Below are positions 24,262 to 36,600 of a DNA stretch of 64,000 bases, piece by piece. The position numbers and the translations under genes were made by a program. The number at the start of each line of letters is the position of its first letter. The stretch's first letter is position 1. The stretch comes from Adineta steineri. Lineage: Eukaryota > Rotifera > Eurotatoria > Adinetida > Adinetidae. Location of the stretch: contig CAJNOI010000083.1 in NCBI GenBank assembly GCA_905250115.1, positions 218,344-282,343 on the forward strand. The letters run 5' to 3'. The notes beneath the pieces are model-generated. The model saw only the letters and a list, made by a program, of their open reading frames with translations, was not told where the DNA came from and did not search any database.

Positions 24262-25076
24262 GTTAAACTGATACTAAACTGTAGATAGAATAACTGTCAA
24301 GTGAAACGATTGTTATTATATACGTGCATTTTTTTTAAATATTTTTTTTCTTCTTTCTAGTGTCATGCTCGTTCTTATCTGTGCGCGCCGATTGACCGAC
24401 AGTTATGCGCGCACGACGGTTGAACGTATAGACACTTGCGCGCGAATTGAGAAAAAGATGATAGAATATATTTTTCTTAAATTTTATTTGAATTATGAAC
24501 GGACGGAAATTTTGCCTAGCTGCTGATAAAAAAATTGTTCTTAATTTCAAAAAATATATTGATATAAATTATTATCAGAGATAAATAGTATTTATTTACA
24601 ATAAACAAACAAATACGCTAAGTGAACAATAACTAAGAATAAAGAATGTACTCGTTTAAAAATTAAACACTAATCTGGCTATTTTAAAATAATCCTTTCT
24701 AGAAACTGTATGAAATTCTTCGACTGTGTTTCGTATTCGAAGATCAATTTTTTCATATTTTGTGCGTTGGTCTTTGCCTTTGACTGATTTATTTTGTTTA
24801 GTTTTAATCTCGTTCTGATGCAAAAAGCAAGTTTGATATTAAAATTAGATAATCTTTTGATCCTCATTAATATCTTCTATGTATTTTCTTAATAAACCAA
24901 TCTCACTAACAGAACGAAAAGAATTTTTTTTGCGCGTAACTGACGTGTCACGGAATATTACGAAGCATTTTTATCTATGAATATTATAACGAAACATTAT
25001 TCTTTTTCTCAGTTCTTATCTTATTTCAACTATCATTTTCGCATCGTCACAAAGAAAAATAATAAGTATAGCCTTG
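24262..25076. other. Divergent spacer between tautomerase A and the GNAT gene
   Basis: 24262-24383 is shared with the region upstream of tautomerase B. 24384-24455 is a GC-rich patch with four GCGCGC-type words, found only at copy A, about 120-190 bp upstream of its start. TGACGTGTCA at 24941-24950 is a bZIP-like palindrome upstream of the GNAT gene. The last part is the second copy of the duplicated flank. Promoter roles are inferred from position only. Confidence 0.4.
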
Positions 25077-25079
25077 ATG
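24961..25079. repeat. Duplicated flank, copy 2 (5' of GNAT gene)
   Basis: Near-identical to 23604-23729. The match ends at the CTTGATG word that supplies the ATG of the GNAT gene, so the whole proximal 5' flank of that gene is a copy of the 3' flank of tautomerase A, or the reverse. Confidence 0.85.
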
Positions 25080-25580
25080 ATAAACCTTCGTCCTGTTACA
25101 ATCTCTGATGTTAAAGATATTCTCCGTATTCATTATGCTGCTGTTCATGGATTAGCAACATCAACCTTTTATTCCCAGAATGTTCTTGAAAGTTGGTCAC
25201 CCTCGCCCACAAATGAACGCCGTTTGAAGCAGTTCCATCAAGCGATACAGGACAATACAGAAATAATTATGGTCGCTGAATCGACTGAGACTGGTATAAT
25301 TATGGGATTTGGTTCTGTTGTACCTTCTCAACAAGAACTTCGTGCAGTCTACGTCGATCCAACATTCGCTCGTCGAGGTGTTGGCACGAAAATTATAACT
25401 AGTCTTGAAGAGCTCGCTGTACATCATGGTGCACATAAACTGCATTTGGATGCCTCACTCAATGCTGAAAGTTTTTATTGTCGTCATGGATATTCAATCG
25501 TAGAACGTGCTATTCACAGGTTAAATTCAGGTATCGATATGGAGTGCATTAAAATGAGCAAGGAGCTACACCTACATTAA
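25077..25580 (+). CDS. GNAT-family N-acetyltransferase
   Basis: Intronless, 167 residues from the ATG at 25077. It begins with a MINLRPVTISDVKDILRIHY strand-helix typical of bacterial GNATs. Motif A is present: LRAVYVDPTFARRGVGTKIITSLEELA, with RRGVG forming the acetyl-CoA pyrophosphate loop. The motif B region LHLDASLNAESFYCRHGYSIVER is also clear. The substrate cannot be told. Size and composition are those of bacterial GNATs and there is no intron, so foreign origin is plausible. Confidence 0.88.
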   Translation: MINLRPVTISDVKDILRIHYAAVHGLATSTFYSQNVLESWSPSPTNERRLKQFHQAIQDNTEIIMVAESTETGIIMGFGSVVPSQQELRAVYVDPTFARRGVGTKIITSLEELAVHHGAHKLHLDASLNAESFYCRHGYSIVERAIHRLNSGIDMECIKMSKELHLH

Positions 25581-25723
25581 TTTAAATAAAAATTATTCGA
25601 AAGACATGATTTGTTTTTTGAAAAATAAACAGTTTTATTAAATATTAATATATTACTTGAAAAATCTGGTGAAGATAAATATAAGTCAAGAATGCACATT
25701 AATTATTTTATTTTGAGTCTTAT

Positions 25724-26531
25724 TTAGTTAGTTTTAGTCCATTGACGTGAATTCTCAAATAGTATGCGTACAAGCTTCTGCTTTTTCCTCGCATAAGAGA
25801 GAGTTGATGTTTCAGTTTTTGCAATTTCACTTTTCAAACTCGCATATCTATCTCGATCTATTTGATTCTCGGTTAAATATTGAGAAAAGTGAATAGTATC
25901 TCGAAGCCATTGATGCGACGGCGGTAACACTACATGAAGATCAAATCCGTAACCTTTTAAATCAATTTGATTCTTTGGTGTTATATTAAAAAACCAATGA
26001 TCTTGACAGGATATCGAATGTGGAGCAGCTCCAACATTCTTCACAAAAAGTTTCAGGAAGATATTTTGTTGCAACTGCAATTGCTACATCATGCATTGGT
26101 TTAGCTAATGCAATTTTTTCGATCGAAGTTGAACCAATATGAACAATACCATCTGGTGAAAGTTCTTTATGAAAAATATGTTTCCATTTTGATAGAGTTA
26201 TTTCATTTAAACGAGATTTTTCTTTTTCAAATTCTTCTTTCCATTTTGGTGTCCATGGTTTAAGAATAAGTTTATCATCTTTTTGAATCTTATGTAGATT
26301 TATAAATGTTTGAAACAATGAACGTCTTTCATATAAAGTCCAGACTATCATTATAAAACAATATAAGACGATTATATGAATAGCATACTCGCTCAAACCA
26401 CATAAAACAATTAAATTATATAAAAATAATAAGAAAATGATATGACATATCTTTCGTGTTCTCGAATGATGCATTAAACCAAGTGCCATGAAAAATGATA
26501 AAATCCATATTTTAATTAATTTCAAATCCAT
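25724..26531 (-). pseudogene. GrpB-like nucleotidyltransferase-fold protein with membrane N-terminus, one frameshift
   Basis: The N-terminal frame runs from the ATG at 26531 and encodes two or three hydrophobic segments (about residues 8-65). A GrpB-family start follows: PWTPKWKEEFEKEKSRL, then IVHIGSTSIEKIALAKPMHDVAIAV. The C-terminal part (KNVGAAPHSISCQDHWFFN, LHVVLPPSHQW, RDTIHFSQYL, YASLKSEIA) continues in another frame and ends at 25724. The two overlap near 26045-26049, a run of five A (T on the coding strand); the frames differ by one base there. This could be a real inactivating indel or a homopolymer sequencing error. GrpB proteins have a nucleotidyltransferase-like fold and mostly unknown substrates. 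A membrane-anchored form is unusual. Confidence 0.7.
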
Positions 26532-27142
26532 TTTGATGTCAATAATAATCTACTAATCTATTTAAAATAATGTAATTCAATAATTCTTAAAAATTAAAAT
26601 TAAAAGTTCATAGAAGATATTCATCTTACATGGTAGTATACGTTTCTCTATTAAGTCAATACTTTTTTTTTGCAACGATGATAAAATAACCTGTAAAATG
26701 CTTGTGTAGTCGTTCTTATCGATAACGAAAAAAATTTGCCTGTTCTATGTAGAACAAAGAATAACACAATCTTCTGACAGTTTTGAAAGTTGGTTTTTAT
26801 CGTCATTGTAGAACATAATAACACAATGGTGTAAGATATAATGCTCAAAATTTAAAATTCGAGCACTGATTTTTTTTACTTAGTTCGATGCAGCTCAACA
26901 AGTTAAATCAGAATATATATTTAGTAAGCCTAGAAAAAAACTACAGTTTTTAGAGCAGTCATATCCTCAAGATGATGAGACAAACAGAAAATAGAGATTA
27001 ATTAATTAAAAGACCATGTTTATGAAAAATGTATCTCTCAATAAAATAAAACTAATAGTTTTCGATGTATATCAAAACAGCTCAAATACAAAAATTATGA
27101 CATCGTATTAATTATAAAACGTTCGTTGAAAGAAATAGAACA
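26532..27142. other. Intergenic region
   Basis: AT-rich spacer. No gene, foldback or transposon end recognised. Confidence 0.4.
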
Positions 27143-27674
27143 TTATATCTTGGATTGCATAGCTTTAAGATCAGCCAAAAGATCTTGTGATGTTTCTTCA
27201 CCCTTTTCGGCCCGCTTCTCGAATGTCTCCATATGTTTTGCTAGCCATTCAAATTCCTGTCCCGCCGCAGGTAGTAAGATGCCATCTTCAGCAGCATTTT
27301 CCGATTTCACCTCATTCAGAGCCACAAGGTGGCAACGTTCGCCTACAATTGTCAACCATGCGTCATTGATCTGATTGATTAACGATTCCTTTTCTGCTGC
27401 TGATCGATCAGCTCGAATGTTACCAATAATTCGTGATTTATGTCGAAGTTTGTTGTTGACGAATTCAACCTATTTTTTAAAGAAAAAAGAAGATACAGTA
27501 GAAATGATTTGCATGTCGACTCACATTATCATCAGTCGTGTGAAATACAACATTGACAAAGCTGGGTAAAGCACCGGTTATATCACAATGAATACGTGTG
27601 ATTTCTTTGCATATTTGCTGTTTTTGTTTCATATTAAGTAGTGCTGCTGGATGTTCGATGATATATAGAGGCAT
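27143..27674 (-). CDS. cis-CaaD-like tautomerase, copy B
   Basis: Two exons: 27525-27674 and 27143-27469, intron 55 bp, same positions as copy A, 158 residues. MPLYIIEHP, His28 and the IRADR arginines are all kept. It differs from copy A by scattered substitutions such as AAED for IAED and GALPSF for SGLPSF. The first 110 bp upstream are shared with copy A; after that copy A has a GC-rich patch while copy B has a MITE-like element. Both copies look functional. Confidence 0.82.
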
Positions 27675-28673
27675 GTTAAACTGATACTAAACTGAAGATA
27701 GAACAACTGACAAGTGAAACGATTGTTGTTATATTTCTGCATTTTTTTAAATATTTCTTTTCTTTTTTATATTATCATGCTCGTTCTTATCTATACACAT
27801 CATACAGAGCTAGGCAAGTACGGACTTTCTCGAGTACGAGTACGTACGAACAAAATCGTACTTGAGTACTTTGTCCAGCTCTGGCGCCACAGTTTTTGAT
27901 GGTTTCAACTCTGATAGAGTGCGGGTATGGTGTTTATAATGTTACTTGATTTTTATCACAGATAAAAGAATAAATTCTTTTCTTTTGAATACTTTCCATG
28001 AAAACTAATTAACAAAGTTCTTAAAATGAATGTCATTACCCGAGTATTAGTTCTCTAATTTCAACGTATAAGTATCATTCAATTCAAGTTATTTCTTTTA
28101 CATATTGTCAAACTACTGAATAAATAAAGAAATAGAAAAAAAAATGATAATTTGCGAAGTTTTATTAACTTCGTATTTTACAAGAATAAAAGCAGTAAAA
28201 ATCATATTTATGTATCAGATGTCCATAGCGACTGAAAATCAGCCGCTACTGTGATGTTATGAATAATGTAGTCTATAAATCTTCCTTTTTTATTGGTTGA
28301 ACGCTGCAATACGTATACAAATGTGCTGAGAGAAGGAGACTCTTTTGAATCGGAAACATTTATAATATTTGTGATAAAAATAAAAATAAAACTTTACAAA
28401 AACTCAACCACTGCCGCATGAACGTCTCGGTGACGTATGGATTACGATATAAATACTTTCTGAAATCTAAGCATCTTCATATATCACACGTCATTTTTTC
28501 AGTTGAATGATAAAAAAAAACGTTGAATTTGTTAATTTGCGAATCAAGTACAGGATTCATCTTCATATAAATAGACTATTCTTCACCGAATGTAACAAAA
28601 AGAATCCATGTCGAAATATTGATATAATTAAGTAATAGAAATTTGAGATAGTATTTAGAAAAAATTGAATTAT
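27675..28673. other. Intergenic region
   Basis: Holds the shared upstream flank of the tautomerase and a small MITE-like element (27805-27883, listed). The rest is AT-rich and without recognisable content. Confidence 0.4.
27805..27883. mobile_element. MITE-like element, hAT-type ends, 79 bp
   Basis: Ends CAGAGCTAGGCAAGTAC and GTACTTTGTCCAGCTCTG are imperfect inverted repeats and resemble those of the 92-bp element at 31484-31575. The centre contains GAGTACGAGTACGTACGA palindromes. It is absent from the equivalent place by copy A. No clear 8-bp target duplication is visible. Confidence 0.55.
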
Positions 28674-29618
28674 TTATATTATTGTTGCTACAACTACATT
28701 TGGTTGTCTATTTATTCTTTTCATTATTGATGTTCGAACTGGATCAGTAAATTTAAATAAAGCAATCATAACAAATACTAATGATATTTCGATAAATGTC
28801 AAAGCAATACGAAAATGATATTTTGGTGGTGAAGTAAAATATCCCATGAACACAAATATTGTATAAGGTATACCAAGTATTAAGAAAATTGATATAAGTA
28901 TAACAATTCGAAAAACCATTTTTAATTCTTTCTTTGCACGTAATAATCTATTTACTAATGTAACACGTTTATTCATTTCTTTAACATATCGAATTAATTT
29001 CAAATAAATAAATACAATACCATTTATTGGTATTATATAAACAAAAAGTGGATTATAAACTGTTAAGAAAGAAAGATGCAGTGGTAGTTGACATATTTGA
29101 TCATCAACAGAATATTTGATCGCATTAGTAGCTATTTGTGGACATGCATAAATAAAAGCAGCGATCCATGTTAAAATAATGAGCAAAAATTGAAATTTTG
29201 CTGATTGCCAAAATAAACGAGTTGGATAAATAACTATTAAATAACTATGAATCGCTTGTAAGAAATAAGAATACATTGTTGCAAAACAAGTAACATAACC
29301 CATATAACCTCGAAAGTTACAAAATAAATCTTGATAATAAATTTGTTGAAGATCATTATAAAGTGTAAAAATTGTCACCCAAAATAAAATAAGCGTTAAT
29401 GAAAAACCAGAAAAACATGAATTAGTAATAAGTATCATAGGAACAGTATGACATGTTTTATCGGTTAAAACAATACATAAAAATAATAATGACATTAAAA
29501 TGGCTAGAATAATACATATAAGTGCTAGAATATCGACAAGAATAAACCATGATTGGTTAATTATGATTGAAGTATTAGAATCTTTTAATAGAGAAACAAG
29601 AAAAGTTGTTGTGTTCAT
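28674..29618 (-). CDS. 7TM G-protein-coupled receptor, single exon
   Basis: 314 residues with seven hydrophobic segments at roughly 25-50, 62-88, 105-128, 143-165, 185-207, 233-258 and 268-290. The N-terminus has potential N-glycosylation sites (NTT, NTS, NQS). The DRY position at the end of TM3 reads HSYLIVIYP. TM6 has a proline (LGIPYTIFVF) and TM7 ends KFTDPVR in place of NPxxY. Cys residues before TM3 (FCNFRG) and in the second extracellular loop (QICQL) could form the usual disulfide. It is a rhodopsin-like, probably neuropeptide- or chemosensory-type receptor of the large intronless bdelloid families; the ligand is unknown. Confidence 0.82.
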   Translation of the reverse strand: MNTTTFLVSLLKDSNTSIIINQSWFILVDILALICIILAILMSLLFLCIVLTDKTCHTVPMILITNSCFSGFSLTLILFWVTIFTLYNDLQQIYYQDLFCNFRGYMGYVTCFATMYSYFLQAIHSYLIVIYPTRLFWQSAKFQFLLIILTWIAAFIYACPQIATNAIKYSVDDQICQLPLHLSFLTVYNPLFVYIIPINGIVFIYLKLIRYVKEMNKRVTLVNRLLRAKKELKMVFRIVILISIFLILGIPYTIFVFMGYFTSPPKYHFRIALTFIEISLVFVMIALFKFTDPVRTSIMKRINRQPNVVVATII

Positions 29619-30674
29619 CTATGAAATGATGAAAAAGAAAGGAAGAAAAATGTATATATATAACGAGAAATTATCGATGCGCAAGATTTTTTTTAAATTA
29701 ACAATTATTTTAGTTTAGATATTACGCATAATGAAAAACAGACTTTTTTGTTGCTGAACAATACAAATCTAATATTATCTGCAAGTGGAAAACTTTGTTG
29801 TATATATTTATAGAAGATTGCAATTTATTTAAAAAAAAGAATAGGAATTATGTTTTGGAGAGAAAATGTACCCAAATCTTGTCAATGAAAAATCCAAGTT
29901 TGCATAGTAGTATATCATTTTAAATAAGAAGCAAGGTAATGTATAATGTGAAATTCGTTGTTGACTATCTGGTCATCGGTAATTACTAATTAGAAACATT
30001 CTGATCGACTAGAACTAAATAATTGCAGATTCATTATCTTCGTTCATGCTTTCTTTCCATAGATATATCTATAAGATTCATAAGTAAAATATATTTTGAT
30101 TGATCTTTATTACATTTTTTATTAAATATACGCATATTTCAGATAAAAGATTTTAGTTACAAATCAAGGAAAACAATATACTTAATAGTATGCATGTCGA
30201 TACAGTTCTTTTACAAATCTATTCCTTTCATACCTAATCAGTTTCTAACAATTTTTCGAAATAATTTGAAATATTCTAATACTCAGTTATACATAGAAAG
30301 CATATAGTTTATTAGAAAAATCACTCTTGACATGCACAACATCAAATATTTAATATCAAAAACAAAAAACTTCAGTAAATTCAGTTATATGAGAATAAAA
30401 TGATTTTTCATAAAAATTCAAAATATAGTATGAACCTTAGAAGAAAAAAAAAAGATTTGTCTGTTAAATTGTTACAAATTAGCTGATTGTTTTGCTCGTT
30501 GCCCACATAAAATCAAATAGGCAATGCAGAGTTAGTATCGCCAGTTGAATAAATAAAATTATATTATAGAATTTGTAGTAGGTTTAGTTCATTGACTAGA
30601 CAAAAAGCAAATGAATAATAAATACATTGAAAGCATTAGAAAGAGATTAATGAATGGATGAATAAAATGAAAAA
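29619..30674. other. Spacer upstream of the tandem array
   Basis: AT-rich. Similarity to the other array copies begins near 30074. No gene recognised. Confidence 0.4.
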
Positions 30675-33600
30675 TTAATTGTTGATAAAAATCATAATGA
30701 AACAAAATGATAATACTAATAATTTTGAATTCAAATTACGAATTGCAAATGAATGATTTGATGATTGAGAACTTGAAGGCATTGTTGATGATAATTTTGT
30801 TATTGTATTAGTTGAACTACTCATTTGTGATGTTGTGACCAGTGTTGACGTTGAAATTGTTGTTGAGGGTGTAACTATTGCTGACGTTGAAACTTTTGTT
30901 GATGATGTAACTGTTGCTAACGATGAAACTGTTGCTAATACTGTAACTGAATTTGTGATTGATGTTGAAGCTGATTGTATAATTGTTGGGTTATCTAATC
31001 GTGAAAAAAGATAGAATATAATATTTAGTTCAAAAAATAGTTCATACATTAGAGAGAACAAATAACAATAGATTGTGTTTGATAGATATTTCATAATTGA
31101 TATTTTTAAATAAGTCCTCTTGATAGTTTTTATGTAAATATGAAAAATTTCTTCAATTATCGATCTCGTATAACAGTATACTAAGATTTCTAAATAACTG
31201 TTTGATTATGATTTATTTATTTATATGAATACTTTAAATTTTTCGATATAATAGCAAATATCCGAAATATTGTTGGAAAAGAGAAAATGGATAATTTTCA
31301 TTTGTGTTTCACGTTGATTACAATTTTATTTCTCTTTATTTTTGGGTGTCATTTAAGTGGTCAGTAGAATAATGAAACGGTCAGTAAAAAAAATTCAAAA
31401 ATCAGTAGAATTATTGAATGGTCAGTAAAGTAATGATTGATTAGTGAATTATTGAAATGATCAGTAAAATTATTGAAATGGTCCAGAGATGGGCAAGTCA
31501 GACTTTTTTACAAGTCAAGTCAAGTCATATATGTTTCAAGTCAAGTCCAAAAGTGACTTGACTTGCCCATCTCTGAAATGGTCAGTAATTAATTGGATAG
31601 GTTCATAATAAAATTTAAACGATCAGTAAATAAAACGAAATGGAAAGTAAAAAAGTATAAATTTGTGCAAAGATGATCTACTTTTCTTTTTTTTACTGAC
31701 AAAAATCATATTTTTTCACTGCTACTTCCACAAAATGTACTGACCACTTTTGAATTGTTTACTGATTTTTTTGAAAACTGACCAATTAATTTATTTACTG
31801 ATATTTCAATTGTTTTACTGACCGCAGAACATATTCCCTTTATTTTTTAAAACTAATAAATTCGAAGTTTGTTTTTAGTCGAGTTCTTAATAAAATCTAA
31901 TATTAGAATGGAAAATAAAATTTTTGTAATAGTTTTTTCATAGAATTCTATCTTATCTGAAAGATCCTAAGTCGGATTTTTATTTGAGCTGATAATCTAA
32001 TTCTTATGTTTTCTCATACTATATGTTTCTATACGAAATGCAGAAATTTTTAATCAACTTAAGTTTAAGTTAGGCTAACTCAACAACTGTTATTGCATTG
32101 TCGAGTATAATAATATAAAAAAGAAATTTTCGCCATAGAAAGAAAAAAATATTTAATTAAATATTAAAAGTGCCTTATTACCATTACTTTGTTACTTTTT
32201 TTTGATTTTTTCTTCACTTTACTGTGGATCATAAGACATACAAATCACTATGGATGCATAAAAGTTGCAGATAGTGACTTTTACGTCTTGAGATCCACAG
32301 TAATATGAAAAAAGAAAAAGTAATAAAGTTATGATAATAAGGCACCCCTATTAAACATCTGCAAAACAAACTTTCCGAATTCCATCTGTTTAGTCAATTA
32401 GAAAAAATACAGATATTGATTTACTAAAAATGAATATATCTTGTCAATAGTGTGAAAAACAACTGATAAATAAATTTGAATATATCATGATATTATCTCT
32501 TTAAATAGTTTTGCTCAAAAGATAACACTTATGTCAATCTTATTTATCTTATATAAAATTCAATTTTCATATTCATTACTCATAATATCCTACAAACATA
32601 TTTATCTTTATAGTTCCTTTACAGGGTACAGATATCAGCACTATATCCATTATTCTATCTAATAGATTATATTCATATCATATCAACAGGAGTATTCATG
32701 ATTTTCAAGTGACATATAATATATTATAACACAATCATCTTATAGAAGATATGTGTATACACTAATTGTAATTTATAATATATATTTTCTTATCATAGAA
32801 TCTTGTTAATCTTAATTAGATATTTCAAATTATAAACAAAATATCAACTAAATATTATATACTGGAATTATTTTTATAACTTTTCAAATGAATATACATC
32901 ATAAAAAATATGCATTACTTCAATATATTATTTTCTATTCATTTGATATTGTTAAAGTGCATTGCTACAAACGCTTAGCTGCATCGCATTACTATAGTTT
33001 TATACAATACTTTTGTATATTAAAACAATTTTGTTTTTCTAAATTATTTATCAGTTACTCTTTAATTAAAATAAGTAAACTTAAGTCATGTTTAAAACAT
33101 ACATTCTATATGCGACAAAAATTAACACGTCTGCTGTTTATATTTTTTATTTTTCATCTAAACTCTTATTTCTAGTTACTCATTCTTTTCAAATAATTTT
33201 CTACTCACTTGTTGATGTTGTAAGACTATTAGTAGTAAGTGGAACAGTAATTGTTGTGTCTATAACAAAAAATACATGATCATATAATTTAGATATATTT
33301 TTTTTTTGATTCAATGTGTTTCATCTTACTTTGTAATGTAGCAGCGATTGATGTTGAGTTGGTCAATACTGATGATGTTGATGATGATGATATCGTATTT
33401 GGTGCTAGAAAATATAAAATAAAAAAAAAAAATGATTAAGCAAAATAAGTTGTGAGTAAAAACCTTCTTTTCTTTTTAGATGATATTCAATAATAACAAA
33501 GTTTTAACTAAATGTTGTTTTTTATCTGTTCAGATTATAGAGCATATCAAATTGTCTTTAACGGGACAGTTTTTCCTGTTTTGAAAAAATGAACTCCAAG

Positions 33601-36600
33601 TAACACATAATATAAACTTTTCTATTTTAGTATTAAGTTACTATAGTATGCAACTGTCATATGGATTTATATGACTGTATTCTCTCGAGGATTCAATTTA
33701 AAACAGAAACAGTTGCTTTATAGATAATTCAATACACTTCATGATACGGACAGATAAAAATAGCAGTTAGTAAAAAGTTTATTATTTTTGAAAATGGTTT
33801 TCTAGAAAACCATCCCGTGAAGGTCTACGAGGGCTTTTTACACGCATATTTGTAATCTACATAGTGAATAATCTCTAATGCAATAGCTTATATTAAAAAA
33901 TCCGATCAGATAGTTGGCAACGGTCTCTCGTTAAACGTATCTATACACTTCAAATATATCTTATAAAAACGAATTAAATTGAATATTTATTTATTAAACT
34001 TACAGCAAAGAACAGGAAATCTTTGAATCCGATTGTTACCGTAATCATTGACAATAAGTGCTCCAGTTGAATCAAGTCCGACACTGTAAGGCTTATATAA
34101 TTGAGATGGTAATACTCCAGCAATACCTGAACCAGCAATGAGTATGCCCGAGGTAGCTCCTAATAACCATAAAACGATTCGATTATTTCCATAGTCCGCA
34201 ATGTATAATGATTTATTCGTGTCCATAGTCAAATGAAATGGTTTATTAAGTTGATTCAGTGCACTACCAGATACACCCGATGATTGTCCGGCAACTGTTG
34301 TTCCATTGCTTGCTCCATAAAGCCATTTTTGGATCCTATGATTACCGTAGTCTGCTACATAAAATGTATTCGAATCAGATATGTCAATGAATAATCCGGT
34401 TGGACCATTAAATTGATTAGCTTGTATACCACAGTTATTTCCTCCTGCAACAAGTGTCCCAGTCGATGTATTCATCCATTTGACAATTCGACAATTGTAA
34501 TAATCAGCTATCCAAATATAGGATGTATTTGGTTCAACGAATAAGTCGTAAGGAGTATTTAGTTGGTTGAGAGAAGTGCCCTGTCCGTTACCACCGGCTA
34601 CAAGTATACCCGTTGATGCTCCTGGAGCCCATTTTGTAACACGATCGTAGTAGTAGTCAAGTATGTAGATATTACCACTCACATCTATGTTCAGAGCGGA
34701 GACTAAATTAAAAAAAACATTGATTATATATCAGTTATCTTAAATTATTCACCGTCATAGAGCTGATTGAGATCTGAACCAAAGGTGGCGTTAAAGATTG
34801 TTATTCCTGATTGACTACCTGGATAAAAAAGTTGCATACGATAGTATGTACCCCAATCTATGGCATAAATCGAATCATTTTTACCAACCATGATGCCTAC
34901 TAGATTATTGAACAATGTTGAAGTGAAACCTTGGATACCATTAGGTGAACCAGCAATTGTTGTTGCATTCTGTGCCCAAACAGTCATTGGACAATTTGAA
35001 GTCATAATAGGCACTAGTAGAAAACAAAAACATAGCACAATATTCATTTTATGAGTTTATTATATATGCAGTAGTAAGTGAGAAAAAGCGTTGATATTAA
35101 GAATTGGACTTCTCCCTTGTAATTCAATAAAAAAAAACGCTTCTTAAACTATATCTTTTTTATCTGTTTTTTAATTATTTGATCGCAGATTTAGAAGTTT
35201 TTCTATGTGTAATTTTGAAATCTACAGTTATTCGATTTAAATTAGACCATGTGATTATTTTCAATGATACAATAGAGTCAATTACAATGTTTCAATTTCA
35301 TTTCAATATCTTATAAATGTATGATTTAGAATTTAAGAAATTAGATCTATTATTAATCAAATAATTAAAATCAATCTATGAAATATTTGTTACTCTTATG
35401 AAATCGATAACTATTTGCATAGGAAAATATTCTTTATTATCTATCTTTAGATTAAAAAAATATTATTTGTTTATGTTATATATTATCTCAAAATTAGTAA
35501 AAAACTATCAAGATTAATATGAAAATGAATGTCTATTCTGCTAAAAAATAATATGATACTTACTTGTCGTAGTTACTACCGATGAAACAGTTGTAGTTGA
35601 TATGTTTATCGCTGTAATGAAAAAGAATATCGATATATTAAAATAAAATTATTAGTCTTAAATAAATCTTACGACAAGAAACAGTATATCTTAATACGCG
35701 ATTATTGTAAGTATCAGCAAAAAAAAGTGATCCATTCGGATCGAAGGTGATACTAGATGTACCATATGCTGTTATTCCTTCAATGTTCACCCCAAAACTT
35801 GCACCTACTTTCCATTGGAGAATTCGAGCGTTGGTGACGTCTGCAATATACATATTCTGGTTACTATCGACAACTATTGCTAATGGATTCCACAGCTGGT
35901 TAAGTCCAGTACCATAATAACCTGTTATTCCAGCTACCGTTTTTCCACTAGTTGCACCTGGAAGCCACATTTGTACCCTGTGGTTTCCACTATCTACCAC
36001 ATAAAGTGTATTGTTAGCAGCTGTATCAATGAATATTCCTTTTGGATTAATAAATTGATTGGAATTCGAACCATAACTACCACAGACTGTTAATGCTGTT
36101 GATGAATTTACCCATTTGACAATTCTGCTATTGTTTGTATCAGCAATCCAAATAAACATTGATTGAGGTTCAATAAACATTCCACCTGGCTGACCCATAC
36201 TATCCACAAGCCCATCAAAATAATCATTAAAAGGACCGCCACCAGCTACAAGAATTCCACTCGCAGATCCTGGTGTCCATTTTGTTACGCGTGCTAAAGT
36301 TCCATCTAGTATATAGATATTACCATTGGCATCCATACCCATATCAGTCACTAGAACAAATCGAAAAACTGCAATGAAAATATCAATAAAAGGATTGTAT
36401 ACTTACTCGACGAGAATTGGTTCAATCCAGTACCAAAGCTACCGTTGATTTTTAATGTACCTTTAGTTGAATTTGCCGGAAATTGTAACACACGATAATT
36501 TGTATTATCAGCCGCATAAATATTACTGTTGTTGTCGACAATAATAGCAATTGGGGTTTTAAGTCGTATCCCTGTGGAACCAGTTACTGTCGTCCCACTT

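Noticed and set aside
35014-35047. Separate gene start (MNIVLCFCF) before the second propeller of copy 1
   Set aside because: Looks like a signal peptide, but the matching ATG in copy 2 is out of frame by one base, and a splice acceptor joins in phase with the linker exon. Kept only as an alternative.
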